A stretch of DNA of 64,000 nt from Anoplopoma fimbria (GCF_027596085.1 NC_072450.1:5300236-5364235), one strand, 5' to 3'; shown: positions 44,186 through 57,118, counted from the stretch's first letter. The notes: generated by a model from the letters alone, not told the origin. Numbers and translations are program-made.

Positions 44186-44902
44186 CTTCGGAAAAAGCAG
44201 ACAAGTACCAGTATGCCAAATTAGCTGCAGCTGCAGTGGTTGCCAAAGCAAAAACCCGGGTCTTGGAAGAGTTCGGGGAAACTATTAAGAAGGACTTTCG
44301 GTCAGCCTAAAGGAAGTTCTAGCAAACGAAAGAGTAAGCAGGGCTTTCTGGGAATATTGTCGAGCAGTCATAGGAACCCTAACCAACACTTCCCCCTTGG
44401 AGGAGGCAGAGTTTGAACACTTGGGGTGGAATGTATCCGTGTCCCTGGCAGAAGTCGCTGAGGTAGTCAAAAAGCTCCTTGACCGCAAGTCCCTAGGGTT
44501 GGATGAGAATCGGCCTGAGATCCTGAAGGCTTTGGAAAATATAGGGCTGTTTTTGCTGAAAAACCTCTTCAATGTCAACAGGGAGATCGGGGACGGTGCT
44601 TCTGGAGTGGCAGACCAGGGTGGTGGTTTCCATTTTTAAAGGGGACACAAGAGTGTGTGCTCAAATTATTGAAGTAACACAAAAAAGTCTATTCTAGGGT
44701 GCTAGAAAGGCGCCCAAGACCGATTGTTGAACTTCAGATCAAGGAGGAGAAACATGGAGTGGAAAAGCTCTTTACCCTTGTAGGGCTGTTGGAGGGGTTC
44801 ATGGGAGTTGGCCAATCCAGTCCACATGCATTTGTGGACTTGGAGAAGGCTTATGACCGTGTCCTGTGGGGGGGGATCCTGCAGGAATGTGTGGTACATT
44901 GA
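44186..44902 (+). pseudogene. Broken LINE (non-LTR retrotransposon) reverse-transcriptase fragment
   Basis: Translated in several plus-strand frames, this segment shows the order usual in fish non-LTR elements. An Ala/Lys-rich stretch ending EEFGETIKKDF (44190-44307) comes first. Then a pre-RT stretch with 'SLGLDENRPEILKAL' (about 44490-44535). Then 'VLERRPRPIVELQI' (about 44697-44740), then 'AFVDLEKAYDRV' (about 44827-44862), the conserved RT motif with the catalytic-domain Asp region. Frameshifts and stops separate the blocks, and the FADD-type catalytic motif is not preserved. It is inactive. A clade (Rex1- or Dong/R1-like) would need a protein search. Confidence 0.8.
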
Positions 44903-45330
44903 ACAGGGGGTCATTGCTACGAGCACTTCTAAAGTAAAGTTAGTTACTTTGGTATTACCCGATGTTAGCCACAACTTCTGCCCACTTAAGGTAGGCTGAC
45001 CTTTTGACCGGTTTGTATAATGGTACACTATGATGTCTGTGCTCAGTGCTGATTCACATGAAGTGGAAGCGGTGAGGATCTAATCAACCCAGCGAAGGCT
45101 AGAGATGATAAGCAAGTCAATGATGAGCAAGTTCTCTACAAAGTCATCCTTGAACATGCAATCACTGTTCTGAGCTATAGAAAAGTGGAGGGCGGGAGCG
45201 GTATTGTCGATATCTTATTATGGGGGCAGACTCTATAGGGTCGGGTAGATTCATCGTTATTTGCCGAGTAGCCTCCACAGTGCGCATATGAATTCAGAGC
45301 ACAGAAATGCAGGGACGAGTGGCTGGAGAC
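44903..45330. other. More degenerate downstream part of the same LINE, probable
   Basis: GC-richer than the flanks, with short traces of element sequence ('gcagggacgagtggctgga' at about 45309-45327), but no readable protein. Assigned by adjacency only. Confidence 0.35.
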
Positions 45331-48300
45331 TCTTCACAGAGAAATGCCATTGTGAAATAGAATATTTTGAACAAGCTTTATACGCTGGTTTAAACATTTA
45401 TCAAGAGGAGGCTAACTTCTCTTCTTTCTCCATCCTTCAATTTAAGCGGTGAGTCAAACAGTTAAAAGGAAAAGCTGCATTTGTTGTGTTTTTAAAGCCA
45501 CTAAATATCATGTTAGTTGATTTATTGATTTATTTTTTTTATAAAGGAAGCCATAGGAGGTGGAAGCTACAAAGCTGAGGTCAAGAGGTGGTGTGCTCTT
45601 TGAAAAGGAAATCTTCAGGCACACATACTGAAATGGAAACGAGAAACAGATTTTTACAATGGAGACTGGGACGTTTTATCTTCTTGACAGGGAAAATGAA
45701 AATCAGTAGAACAGTCAGTCTTCAATTGTTACTTCATTCCATCACCTCCTGACATTGCTTTGTAATACATTCTCCAAAGCTTTTAAGATAAATCATGCTG
45801 CTTTGAAATACGTGTATAGTTCTCATGAAGTCATGGATCAAGGGAGGCTGCTTTTTTATTGTTTTACTTATTTTTGCAGGAGAGGCTGAACACTTGCCTT
45901 CTTCAAATAATCGGGAATACCATCAGCTGAGGGGAAGACTTTCACAATAGGGAGCAAGCAAGAGCCCACAGCCCCTATAACCTCTTTGAGGAATTTAGTG
46001 TGAATAATATCTAAGGGAATTTGGGTGGGTTGGAAGATGAGACCACAAAGAGCGGGTTCAGCAGGGATAATTTAACGCATGAGCACCTCAAGGCCAGAAC
46101 ATTCACCAACAGAAATAGATTTACTGTGCTAAAAACAGATTCAAAAGAAAACACTGTGTTCTAAGAGAGGTATCATTTGAGCATGAGAATTGGAACAAAC
46201 TTAAATCCAAGTTTTGTGAATGGGAGAAATTAAGTACATCTTTGTTATGATAAAATAAGGTTTGCAACATTCCTTTTTAAAGGGCCAGTGTTTAGCTTTT
46301 TTGGAGATCTATTAGCATAAATGGAATATTATATTCATAATCACCTGAAACGATGAACTGTGTTTTGGTTAGCTTAGAATGAACACTTCATATCTGCATA
46401 GGGAGCGTGTGCTCTTCATGGAGTCCACCATGTTGCACCGCCATCTTTCTATGGTAGCCTAAAACGGACAAACAAATCATTGGCTCTAGTAAGAACCTTT
46501 TTTCGTTTTTACCTTAAGGCCATCGTAGTTTTTGGCCAGCTGTTGCTCCTAAAGTAGTGTTATCAATTCTTGCCTCTGAGCGATGCAAATGCCATTACCA
46601 CGTTTTTTAACAGTCAGTCAATACATGGTCAACCATCCAGAATAAACTTTCGGTATTTCTGGTGTTATGTGTTTTTAGAAGATTCTACATCTTATTTTCC
46701 TTTTTGGACATTTTAGGAATTACAATCTGCATGACCCATGTGCCAATGCTACAAGCTTGATTCTGGTAAATGGCCTAATGTTTTAAAAAAACTGCAGACA
46801 GACAAAGGCAGTGACTAACCAGTGGGCATAGTGGATAATTGTGTAGACATAAACCGGGGTCAATGTTGGACTTGCATTCATCAGCGATCCTAACCAAAAT
46901 TCCACATGAATGCTAATGTGCAGTTTGCTTTATTAACTTAAAAGGTGATGAAACATATTGTGTATACAGCCTGTTTCTGATTCCCCCAAGTGGCCAAATC
47001 AGTTGATGCATCTATAAATATTGTGCTATTAATTTCATACGTATATGTTTTATTTAATTTCTCAAACCATTCCTGCATAATCTCACCAACGTATTCACCA
47101 AGCATGGACCCTTTTTCAAACCTACAGAGGGGAAGAGAAAACATTTTGGATGTTTTAAATTAACGCGATACCTTAAACTAGTTAAGATAAGTGGTGACCT
47201 AGCATTTTGTGTAATTAAGGGAAAAGTCATTTATTTAATCAAAGGTGAGCCAGAATGCTGTTGAAACCTCTCTCTGGATGTTACAAACACTGATGAGCTT
47301 TCTCTCTCCATCTCCATCTCTTTCTCTCTCACACCCACCCACAAAGTTCCATTTTGTAGTTAAGTGGGAAAATAATGTTGTTAATTACCTCATCTATAAT
47401 GCCAATGTGGCGTTCATAAATTATATTTTGAAAACATAAAAATCAATTTCCTCATACTGCCTGGGTCCTAATTTCTCTATAGGCCCTAACTCCTTTGATT
47501 CTGAATGATTTTAGACTCGTGGAAAATTGTTTTTCCTCAATTTGATAACACGAGAGTCTCTTGATAATGTGAGATCTCTCCACTGGATTTCTTATCTTAC
47601 AGCCTTCACTGTACTTCACTGGCATTCATGTTTACTTTTAAAATGTGATACATGATATGTGAAAATCAAGATACCAGTAATCACTGTAAAGGAAACTGGC
47701 ATCCCACTCCAATCCCATTAATTTGCTGATTCATTAACTTGCACTTGTCGCCGACTTCACTTGATGGCTTTGAAGGCCTCTTGACTTTCCTAACTGGCAG
47801 TAAGTGTTCTCCGTGTGCCAAAAATATATACTTTGCTTTCAAAGATGTGAGTCATAGCTATAGGAGAACTCATTTGTATCCCAGGTTTTTGTGTGGTTTT
47901 CCAGGTTCAAATTCCAGGTTGTAATGCAGCGAAATAGAAAGAACGCCAAGGAGGTAGAGATAAGCAGTAAAGTTGTGGATTGGTAGTAAATGTGTAGTGT
48001 AGGTTACAGTTTTTATATGTTTATATAGGCCATTCAGCCTAAGAATACACAGATATGATTCCCCCTTTCCTGCTTTGGCTGTTCTATCCAATAAAAGGTA
48101 AAAAGCATAGCTAATTGATGCATGTAGTAGTTTTATAAATGACATCATTAAGATATCATGGTAATTATGGTGGGAAAATCTTTACAGAATTAATCCCATT
48201 TATCAGATGACAATTGACTGCACGGTTTAAGTGTGTCTTTGAAAGCACATTAACTTTTAATGCAGATCAAGGCTATAATAAGAATCAACACAAATGTTCC

Positions 48301-50430
48301 TTGACAAAAAATAAGTTGTAAAAAGAGATATAAAACTCAACTCACAGGGGGATCGGTTGTTTGGGACGTGTTGATATCCAGGGAGGTAAGCATTATACAG
48401 CGATTTATAATACTGAAACCAATATTATTTAGAATGCCCCAATACATAGTATGTCAAATGCAGTATCCAAAAACAACCAGGATGTCCTACCGCATCTGGT
48501 CACATTTCACCGTATGCAAGCCAGCATGCTTTTCATGGCTTTTCTGGCCCACAATTTCAAAAGGTCATATTCCAAGGTGTAATGTTATGACAAGGTACTA
48601 TGTCCCAATTGAATGCAAACTGCATGAAACAGTAAGTACTTTGTAAGGGCAGCTGCAGTACATTCTAAATGTAAAAGGTATGCAATTCAGAACACAGTTT
48701 GGGTCAAACGGTTCCTCATTAGTGATGCATAATAATGGATTTTTTCATAATTTCGGGCAGATTGCTGACAAAGATAGATGATCATATTCTTTTCCACCTA
48801 ATTGCAGAGAACATATTATTATGCCTACTGTCGTCGTGGTAGCCCACCAGCAGATGTTGATATACATAACAATGCTTTTCAGTGTACATATTCACTGGAC
48901 AAAACAAGAAAACTAATTAAACTTAAGTGGAGACACGTCAGTTGAAAAGTTAACTAATATATCTCATAATTAATTCTCGCAATCGAGACAATATCTAATG
49001 GTAACTTTTGGGGAATTTTGAAGAAATCTACAGATGCAAATAGAGAATTTAGTAACATAAACACCTAAATGTGTGTTTTGGATGTTTTTTTTTCCCACTA
49101 GTCTTCCTACGACGTTTCTTGTAACAAATTCAAACAATGAAAATTCATCCTTCTTTTACAGGCTTGGATGATACTGTCCCTGAAACAATCCTGTCAGACA
49201 ATCCCAATTTAGCCATCTGTTTCAAACATATTCGTTTTTTCACCAGCTTCTTCAGCGGTTTGCGTCACATGAACATAGGCATCTTCTTAGTGGTCATATC
49301 GGTGAATATATTCAATTCTGGCCGATGCCAATTTTAAAGGCCTAATCTACCAATATACCGATGACGTGCCGATGTCCCGGGGCATCCATAGTCCTCATTG
49401 GTAGTTCATGAAGGTCCCATGAAGCTCTCATGCATGTCCACAATGTGCTAGCAGGCTCCAATTGATGGATTGGAGTTAGAGAGATTGTTGGCATCATGAT
49501 TTAGACATGATAGCTATTCGGAGATACTACTATGAATCATAAATTGATCTCATCAGGCTAGAAAATGGAGTACCACAAACCGCAAAAAACATTTTGCTGC
49601 TGTCAAGCATACAAACAAGCATTGCTCGCCTTTTAGGCCGGCAATGCACCAATTAGCAGTTGTCATGAATGCAACACACAGATTTATTAAATACATTGGT
49701 AATTAATTAAGTAGAAAATGCTCAGCGCGTGTGTGAGAAATGTCAGTTTCAAAAATCATCATTATGCTCATCCTCATTACACGGTCATAACTTTGTCATG
49801 AATAATACAAAGTAAAAGTATATGAAGCCATCAACAGTCAGTCAGATTGATTCCTAATAATGTTCAGTGGCCATGAAGCAGACATTTCCAAATGTTCTAT
49901 GCCTATAGGTCATAACAAATTAGAAATGCTGTCATTCACACAGCAAACTTTATTTTCAGCTTTTCCCTCCGGATAAATATAATGGTGTAATTAATTGTGC
50001 TCCCAAGCCAGTGCTCCTTGTCTTTACCAGACAGCACAGCGGTAGAATGAGATAGATGCACTTGGTGGCAGACTCTTTTCATTCGAGTAGATTCTTTATT
50101 AGATTGTATACTTTAATTTCCTCTGTTGAAGCAAGAGTAGACGGCATCAGTAGTTTTTTTTCCTCCCGAGAGCAGCATTGCATTGTATTTGTAGACGTTA
50201 GTGCACAAACATTTTTAATGCAACAGATGATTAAAATGATTATATTCTGTTGAATCTGAATCTTTCATCCATTCAGCGATATGCATCACAACAACCTCAT
50301 GTGATTGCATGCTGCTACACTGCTTTTTGATATTCATGCAGGATCATACAGGTTTTGTAAGATATGTGCTTTGTTTACTAAGCAAGGAGATGTAAGTAAA
50401 TGTGAGTTTCCATGAGGGCTTTGCAATAAG
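45331..50430. other. Gene-free region, fourth part
   Basis: AT-rich, no supported gene. A dispersed repeat lies at 46275-46530. A short inverted repeat CTCCAAT/ATTGGAG lies at about 49456-49475. A stretch near 49290-49380 ('catatcggtgaatat', 'ataccgatgacgtgccgat') resembles repeat ends. The rest is unremarkable. Confidence 0.55.
46275..46530. repeat. Dispersed teleost-type repeat ('aaagggccagtgtttagc' end)
   Basis: Begins 'aaagggccagtgtttagc' and includes 'gagcgtgtgctcttcatgga', 'gtccaccatgttgcaccgcc' and 'tggctctagtaagaacc', phrases of a repeat I know from many fish loci. Diverged, non-coding. Confidence 0.65.
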
Positions 50431-50695
50431 GAAGAAATCTAATATCACAATATTTTTACCAATACCTCAACATTGTAGGGCTGAATGACATACTTGATGA
50501 ATTATCAAAAGTAATGTGGATGTATAGGTCAAGGCAAATAATAGAACAGCTAAAACAGTCTGGTACTGTAATACAGCCTTTAAAAACAGGAAAATACAAC
50601 TCTTATGCAATATTACAATATCCTAAAATCTCAGATAATATCTAGTCTCATATCACAATATCAATATATTGCCCGGCCCCACTTTCCATATAATA
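50430..50695. repeat. Dispersed repeat with 'atattgcccggcccc' end
   Basis: Internal phrases 'atcacaatatttttaccaat' and 'tatcacaatatcaatatat' and the terminal 'attgcccggcccc' match a class of fish repeats ending in GCCC(A/G)GCCC. Non-coding. Confidence 0.6.
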
Positions 50696-50919
50696 AATGG
50701 GGTAAGAAACTCAAGTGTGGAGTTTCTCAAGGCTTATTATAAAAGTTTTTTAAAAAGATAACTTCAAAATGGACAGAAGATAAGTGAAGTTTTGGTCCGT
50801 GTTATATAAATTTAAGGCAATAATATTGCCGCAAACAACTTTTTGCAATGCAAAGATATAAGTGAGTAATGTCTACTCGAGCAGGGGATGAAGTTGCTCT
50901 CCCTTTGTACCTTGTTGAC

Positions 50920-51155
50920 ATAGTTGGGCAGACCTTGCGTTCTTATAGTGCACGTGAGTGTGCCCCACTAGCTAGCTTTTTGCCGGCGCTGTGCACCGTA
51001 GTTTTACGGCGGTTACACCTGATAACACCTTTCTTGTCGTTGTTGACCCTCCTGCAAACACTCTTAGCTTTGCCAGCACTGTTGCCGTCGTTTGCGCTGT
51101 TAGCTGCGAGCTGCTGGCTCAGCCGTCGCCATGTTGAGAGCCGTGTGGACGCACT
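50920..51155. repeat. Dispersed repeat copy (related to 40030-40205), longer
   Basis: Collinear with the copy near 40.1 kb but with an extra about 70 bases around 'acctgataacacctttcttg', so this copy is probably closer to the ancestral form. The 99-codon open frame across it is not conserved in the other copy. Confidence 0.7.
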
Positions 51156-53544
51156 AGATATGTTCTGAATTTTGAATTTAGCAGCATTGAATGTTAAAAC
51201 AAAGATTAGAGTGATTATGGTGCATTAAGCTCTGCGTTGGAAGAAATTGGAAATTGGAAGAAATTATAAAACATGACTGTGTGAGAAGATATAAATGCAT
51301 GGCATCTTTTTCTGCAAATGCTAATTTACCAATTTGCTTTATTTACCAAACTGAAAGAAAAAAAAAAATAAGATCTTAATCACTGTTGAAAATTGCTTTG
51401 TAACAATCTGCTTCTCTAGACATCACAAAATGTTTCTGGAGGTCAGCAAAAAGTCACCATTCCACTATTTCTTTCTGCATTTTGCCAGATTTCTTGTTTA
51501 ATTCTGTTTTGTGGGCTGTGAAGCCAATTATAAATCCCTAACATGCTGTTTCTTTGAACAGGTCACGATAAATTCTTAAGTTATGTAAAGGATCATTGTG
51601 TGCTCTATCCATTCCCTTTTCAGCGTCACTTTTTCTTAATGGACTGTGGGGACATTGGCTTCGAAGATTTACTGGTATTTTCTTCAGAATCCATTCTTGC
51701 CTCTAACAATGCCACAGATGGTAAGGTGTGTTTTTCCAAATGTTCCCACCAAAAAGGGAAGTTTTTGTCCAATTCCGCAGCACCTATTAGATTCACTAGT
51801 GCTAAATCCTTATAATGGTGTCTTTTGAGATGCATGTAAGGTTTCCCTGAACACATTTTTGAGGAGGGTAATGTAATAGAAGTCGTATTAATGTTTTTGA
51901 ATATATTGCTCCAAACTTTTCCACACTTTCATTGTCTGAAAAGCAAGATGTATTTTTACATTATAATTCAGCTTCTTGTATTTCCCGGCTCCTGTAGCTT
52001 TCTGAGGATTTTCCAGTTGACTGTGTAATTTCACAACAAGACTGTCATCACTTCTCTCACAATAACTTTGCCCGAAAGGGGTGTTGATTAAACCATTAGC
52101 GAAGCTGCAATTACTATTGTCCCCGCAGTTATTTGCATGTAAAAGGAGAAATCAACCCTCAGGTACTCCGACAGATATCATCGCTTTTGATATGTATTCA
52201 GTGACGTTCAGGAGTTATTTTGTGATGAACTGTTTTATTTAAATCGAGTAATTTAATTTTATGCTACACCCACTTCCCCCTCGACCTGGCAGACGCACTT
52301 CTTCTTCAGTTTGTGATATCCTTTGTCACCGAAAACGACGGAACAACCTGGAGAGAAAGGGGGCATGAACTCATTACTTTCGATCAAAGGTGGGCGTAAA
52401 AGGAATATAAATGTCTCACCAATGAGTTCTTGAACACTGGGGCGAGTCTGTGATTGCGGTTGAGCCTCTTACTGAAATGTCTAGTGGCTGCATTGCATTA
52501 CGGTCTATTGAAGCTACTGTCAGTGGAGACATTACTCTTCCAACCTGTTCCCCTTGTGCATTTTTTTTTTGTGTTGGCTGCAAAAAGAAGGCCTTTTTCT
52601 GAGTGCACCTAAAACTAATCACAACGTCAGCTATAGATGCATCTATTATAATTTGATTTGATTTGATCAGTTAGCCACTTATCAGCATCAAGCAGCTCCA
52701 GCAATAACCATAATCATAGTTCTTCATAACTGCATTCAAGTGTCTAAGGATGGATTTTTCCAGAACCAGTACATTTGGTGGTGCCTTTGGTGCTACCCAG
52801 ATATGAACACAGTACCGGATGCTTGAATGTTGCCTTTTAGCGTCATGATTAGGTGTTACCATATATAATTCAATTCAATGAAATCATTCAGTGAAGAAAT
52901 GATCGAGATCGAGATATCATGATACACAATAACGTTGTCGACATTGATAATAACGAACGCATGCTAAGTCAAATTTCTCTGAAATTCTGATTTGATAATT
53001 CTGATTATGGGAATACCCCACTGTCGTAAAATCAAACTTTTGTCTTAATATGATTACTGTGTATTTGTGTGCAAGCATGTAAACTTAGTCAGTGTAGAAC
53101 TGGAAGTCTTTATTTATTATACAACATTTCTTCTCTTCATTTTAAACTGCAATATTTATTTTGCACTCAAGGTCTTTAATTAGATGAGAAAATACTCCGT
53201 CCTTTTCATTTGTCAAGTGTTAATACATTTTCTGTTTTAAAAAAAAAAGTCTGAGCAGCTGATTCAGATCCTCTTTCTTAGAACCATAATTGACAGCAAG
53301 GCCAAAGACCGACTTTTTTTTTTTACCACCAGTCTCGTAATCTTCCTGAACAGAATTTCAATCGTCCCTAAATCAGTGTAAACCTTCAAAAATTCTAAAT
53401 GTTATCCCTGTACGTTGTTAAAGTCCTCTATAGTGGTTATTTTTATAAAAACACACAATAATGAGGAAATACATGATTATATATTTATAGAAATACTTTT
53501 CTTGAATACATTTTCTGTCCTTCGTATTAATAGTTTCAATTACA
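51156..53544. other. Gene-free region, fifth part
   Basis: AT-rich, with no exon or recognisable repeat I could define. An A-run lies at about 51359-51369. Confidence 0.5.
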
Positions 53545-53825
53545 TATTTAAGCTGCCTGGAGCTGGTGTTAGGACGTTAAACGTAAACCTAATTCAAACA
53601 ACTGGATTTATTCAAGTTTCGCAGCAAAAACCCAATTTTACAAGATTGCATTTGAACTGATCATAATAGCGTTGTAATTTTATTTTCACACAGTAAATCT
53701 TTTTACCGATTTAAGCTTGAATGCATCTAAATGCAGGTCAATGCAACCTCCGTTAACGTTAGCTGTTGAGCTCTGAGCTGTCGGCCGACGAGCTGCGATT
53801 ACTCTGAGCAGCATCATGGGATTAA
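53545..53825. repeat. Dispersed repeat, copy B (related to 34571-34860)
   Basis: See copy A for the shared phrases. This copy has a palindromic 'gttaacgttagc' and a GC-rich end 'cggccgacgagctgcg'. Confidence 0.65.
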
Positions 53826-53958
53826 AAAACAATATCATAAATTGTTCCGAATTTTCCAATTTAAGGTTGTTGCTCCAAGGCTGATTTTGGACTTTCAGTT
53901 GTGAAACATTGCGAGCTTTAAATCCTCTTTTAATCACGAAGAACTTCCACACTGATGT

Positions 53959-53960
<2 letters not shown>

Positions 53961-54023
<63 letters not shown>

Positions 54024-54036
54024 GTGTGTGTGTGTG
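53961..54036. repeat. (GT)n microsatellite, about 76 bp, one interruption
   Basis: GT array with a single 'gttg' interruption near 54022. Confidence 0.97.
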
Positions 54037-54487
54037 GCTAGGCCGGTTTCAATCTGAAGCTGATCAATCGGTGCATCTCTGTTTAATTCACACAGGGATT
54101 AAACAATTTTATTATCGGGTTATATGAAATGACCTATATGGAGATAAAAGACTTATCGCCATATCGCTTTAATCTTAATAATAATAATACCCTATTTACT
54201 GAGCACATATGCTATATATTATATATCTATATATATAGAGAGAGATGGAAAAAAGAGCAGGCTCCTGCTTCACTGCCATTTCACAGAAGCAGTTTTTGGT
54301 GTTCATATTTGTCGTCCTCTGCACACACAGCTCAGTGAAAAGAATAGCGGTACCCGTGGGGTTGCTTATGGCTCATTTCTTGGTCTTGTCTCACATTCAC
54401 CGCACACAATTCCATTAAACTGTGAGGGCTTTTTAGAAAGTGAGCATGCTCCCTCATGTGCAACACAAACAAATGCACCCTCGATGT

Positions 54488-54488
<1 letters not shown>

Positions 54489-54518
<30 letters not shown>
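54489..54518. repeat. (CA)n microsatellite, about 30 bp
   Basis: About 15 CA units, with a second short CA block at 54521-54532. Confidence 0.97.
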
Positions 54519-54519
<1 letters not shown>

Positions 54520-54565
54520 TCACACACACACACCCCCTACAGGCTTCTTTTCCTGGCGAAGGAGG

Positions 54566-54630
54566 ACTCACTTAGCGTAGCGGTAGAGTGCAAAGATTGG
54601 AAACTCAGCAAGTGGTAGGAAACCCGTCGT
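54566..54630 (+). repeat. Possible tRNA-derived SINE head (pol III A and B boxes)
   Basis: TAGCGTAGCGGT at 54573-54584 fits the pol III A-box pattern TRGCNNAGYNGG at 11 of 12 positions. GGTAGGAAACC at 54614-54624 fits the B-box GGTTCGANNCC at 9 of 11. The spacing of 41 is right for a tRNA-like promoter. The flanking arms do not fold into a full cloverleaf by eye, so this is a SINE remnant or chance rather than a tRNA gene. Confidence 0.3.
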
Positions 54631-54801
54631 ATGGAATGAGAAGACGTTTGATGTTAACAGAAAACTCAGTCTGCACTGTACAGGCACTTTGCTGTTAAGA
54701 CTGATTGGCACTCTGGAGATTGCATCAAATTAGATTCTATTTTGGGGCAGATGGTTCTCACATCGTATTCACCCAGAGTCTGTATTTTGGGGGAATTGTG
54801 T

Positions 54802-54805
<4 letters not shown>

Positions 54806-54882
<77 letters not shown>
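54806..54882. repeat. (TG)n microsatellite, about 77 bp
   Basis: About 38 uninterrupted TG units, within 850 bases of two other dinucleotide arrays. Confidence 0.98.
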
Positions 54883-54884
<2 letters not shown>

Positions 54885-55359
54885 CTGAAGGAAGTAGAAT
54901 ACACTTAACCTTTTAAGTGTTAAACCCACCACTCTGTATATTACTGGTTGCATTGCCTGTCAATGTTTCTAAATTGTAGTATATTAACCTGTACTGAAAT
55001 GACATTCTCCATGTACAAATATATGTATTTCTTTTAGTTCATGAGGAGGAAATCAGTATTTATTGAAGGGTGTACACTGAGATCCTGTGGTTAAAGAACC
55101 ACCAGAATATAAGGTATTCTTGGTCATGTTAGTGTTTGTTTTCAAACCTCCTAATGCCAACATTTAGAAAAAACTATCTAACCAATATCTGCTCATGGCA
55201 ACCATGTTCTGGTAAAGGTTGGGGAAATATTGCAGAATAAATAATGGTAAAGGTTATAGGCAACTAAAAACCTGCAATTTTTTGGGCCACTGGGGGGCAG
55301 CGTATAAATTGTGAACACATCATTTTTTTATTGTTTGATGAACTTCACAGTATGTCTTA

Positions 55360-55630
55360 AGCGATAGCTACTTTTGTCAATTAGTCAACTAAAGTAGATC
55401 TTTAGACATTTAGTCACTTCGTATGCATCTTTCATGCTGAATGATTTATTTCCAAGAAATGCATGAGCACATCCTGGGTAGGCACAATATTTAAATTGGG
55501 GCTCTGTATTATTTGTTGTGGAGAAAGTCAGTGTTAAACATCTGTTGAATAAATCAACTAATTGATTGGTCTACAAAATCAAATGAGCGTTTGTCAACTT
55601 AGAATTTCTTTAATTGAGAACAACCCAACT
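55360..55630. repeat. Dispersed repeat, 'cagccctaa' family, copy C
   Basis: Contains 'tttgtcaattagtcaactaa', 'tgtggagaaagtcagtgtta' and 'ctaattgattggtctacaaa', collinear with the copies at 39.7 and 42.6 kb. The longest of the three. Confidence 0.6.
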
Positions 55631-55771
55631 ACTTCTCTTATATTTTCCCAGAAATAAATTGCAACAATATATATTATTGTCGTTTTTAAGACCGTTTAAT
55701 GCACTGTTAAAATGATGATGTTATCAGTGCATCTCCATCAACAAGATATTAGCTATTAGTTACATATAAGT

Positions 55772-55799
55772 AACAACAACAACAACAACAACAACAACA
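55772..55799. repeat. (AAC)n microsatellite
   Basis: About nine AAC units. Confidence 0.97.
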
Positions 55800-56874
55800 T
55801 TCAGCTTAAATCTAAAATGTTTCCACACCAGAGCTGTGGAGTACGGCTTTGAAACCAACTCATTTGGACTTATTCGTCCAGACTTTCTCGCTTGTCACTA
55901 TATCTGTCTTAAAAACACCTTTTGGTCTTGACCTGAGCCCGGCCCGCGGTGAAACTCCGACACAGAGAGCAGAGGGATGAGAAATGACAAGAAAACGTGT
56001 CCCAACACAGTTTTTTCTTTTTTTTTTTGTTCAGTTGCCTTAGGTGCTGTGAAAAAGGCTCAGGTGCTGGTGCACAGGTCTTTATAATGGTGGAAAAATG
56101 TTGGTGACATTCATGTGTAAACAAACACAGGTATGTGAACATAAGAAATGATCCAGTTCATGTCCATTCAGAGTATATCTTACAATAAGTCAACCGCATT
56201 ATCATGACAGTCCTACTTGTTTATTCATTATCATTCACTTCGAATCGCGTTTCTGTCCATTCTTCCACTCTCTCTCTCTTAGCTCTGTTTGTTGTCTCTA
56301 CTACAACTCCTGAGGGAAATCTGTCTCTTTAGCCGCTAAATGCTCCGCTATGTCCACCAGCGAGTCTCTAACTGTGTCTTTCCACCATTTAGTGCTGAGC
56401 CGGTCGTGTACGGTGGCCAAAAGCGCCGCCATGAGAGCATTGAGAGTGACCAATGAGCTGAAACGCTCTATAAAAGCTCCATGAAGTCGAGGGGACGCCG
56501 CAAATTTGGAAGATAATTCTCTGCAGGTTCGCGACTTTCAGCGACTCTTTTCACATTGCCCAATTGTTATCGCAGTCATTTCATAGATGGTTATTTTAAG
56601 AATAACAGCTGCTGTAAGGGCACATTGTTGCGGTTCTAAATAATACAATAGGACAATAACTGTTGGATGGTGATGGGACGTGAACAACTCCCCAACCACC
56701 ATCTCATTGTTTTGCCCACCTATGCTTTCTTTTGCCTCACTACATTAAGGGCTCTTTGCATTGGACCTGGAAACCATGCACTGCAGAATCTTCACAATTT
56801 GAAGGCATAAAGGGTCACATACCATTCCTCTATCTATCAAGAAGTACTACCCTGAGCCTTCCTCGTAGCACTTA

Positions 56875-57035
56875 TTGCATTCGTATTAGTTGTTGCACTT
56901 ACTGTATTCGTATCAGTTCGCTGCACTTATTGAATTCGTATTCGTTTACTGCACTTATCCTATTCGTAGTAGTTTGTAACACTTATTGTATTCGTATTAG
57001 TCTGTTGCAATTATTGTTTTCGTAGTAATTTGCCT
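56875..57035. repeat. 28-bp tandem repeat, about six degenerate units
   Basis: The motif 'attcgtattagt..gttgcacttattgt' recurs; its TCG falls at 56881, 56908, 56936, 56964, 56992 and 57020, spacings 27, 28, 28, 28 and 28. Units contain no unique spacers, so it is a minisatellite, apparently internal to a larger dispersed repeat. Confidence 0.9.
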
Positions 57036-57118
57036 CTGCACTATACTTTTGCTCTGGTTTATGCTTTAAGATGCTTGTTTAAGAAAGGAGATGCACTTAT
57101 GACTTCTGGTGACTAGTA

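Larger units (their letters stand above)
54883..56740. other. Gene-free region, sixth part
   Basis: No supported gene. Includes a repeat copy (55360-55630), an (AAC)n run (55772-55799), and a more GC-rich stretch 55830-56540 with no readable exon. Confidence 0.5.

Noticed and set aside
44903..45330. A separate gene after the LINE fragment
   Set aside because: No readable frame; traces and GC content fit the degenerate downstream part of the same retroelement.
50869..51168. 99-codon open frame with a membrane-like sequence
   Set aside because: It lies inside a dispersed repeat whose other copy (40030-40205) does not preserve the frame.
56875..57035. CRISPR-like array
   Set aside because: The 28-bp units are directly adjacent with no unique spacers, and the DNA is vertebrate; it is a minisatellite.
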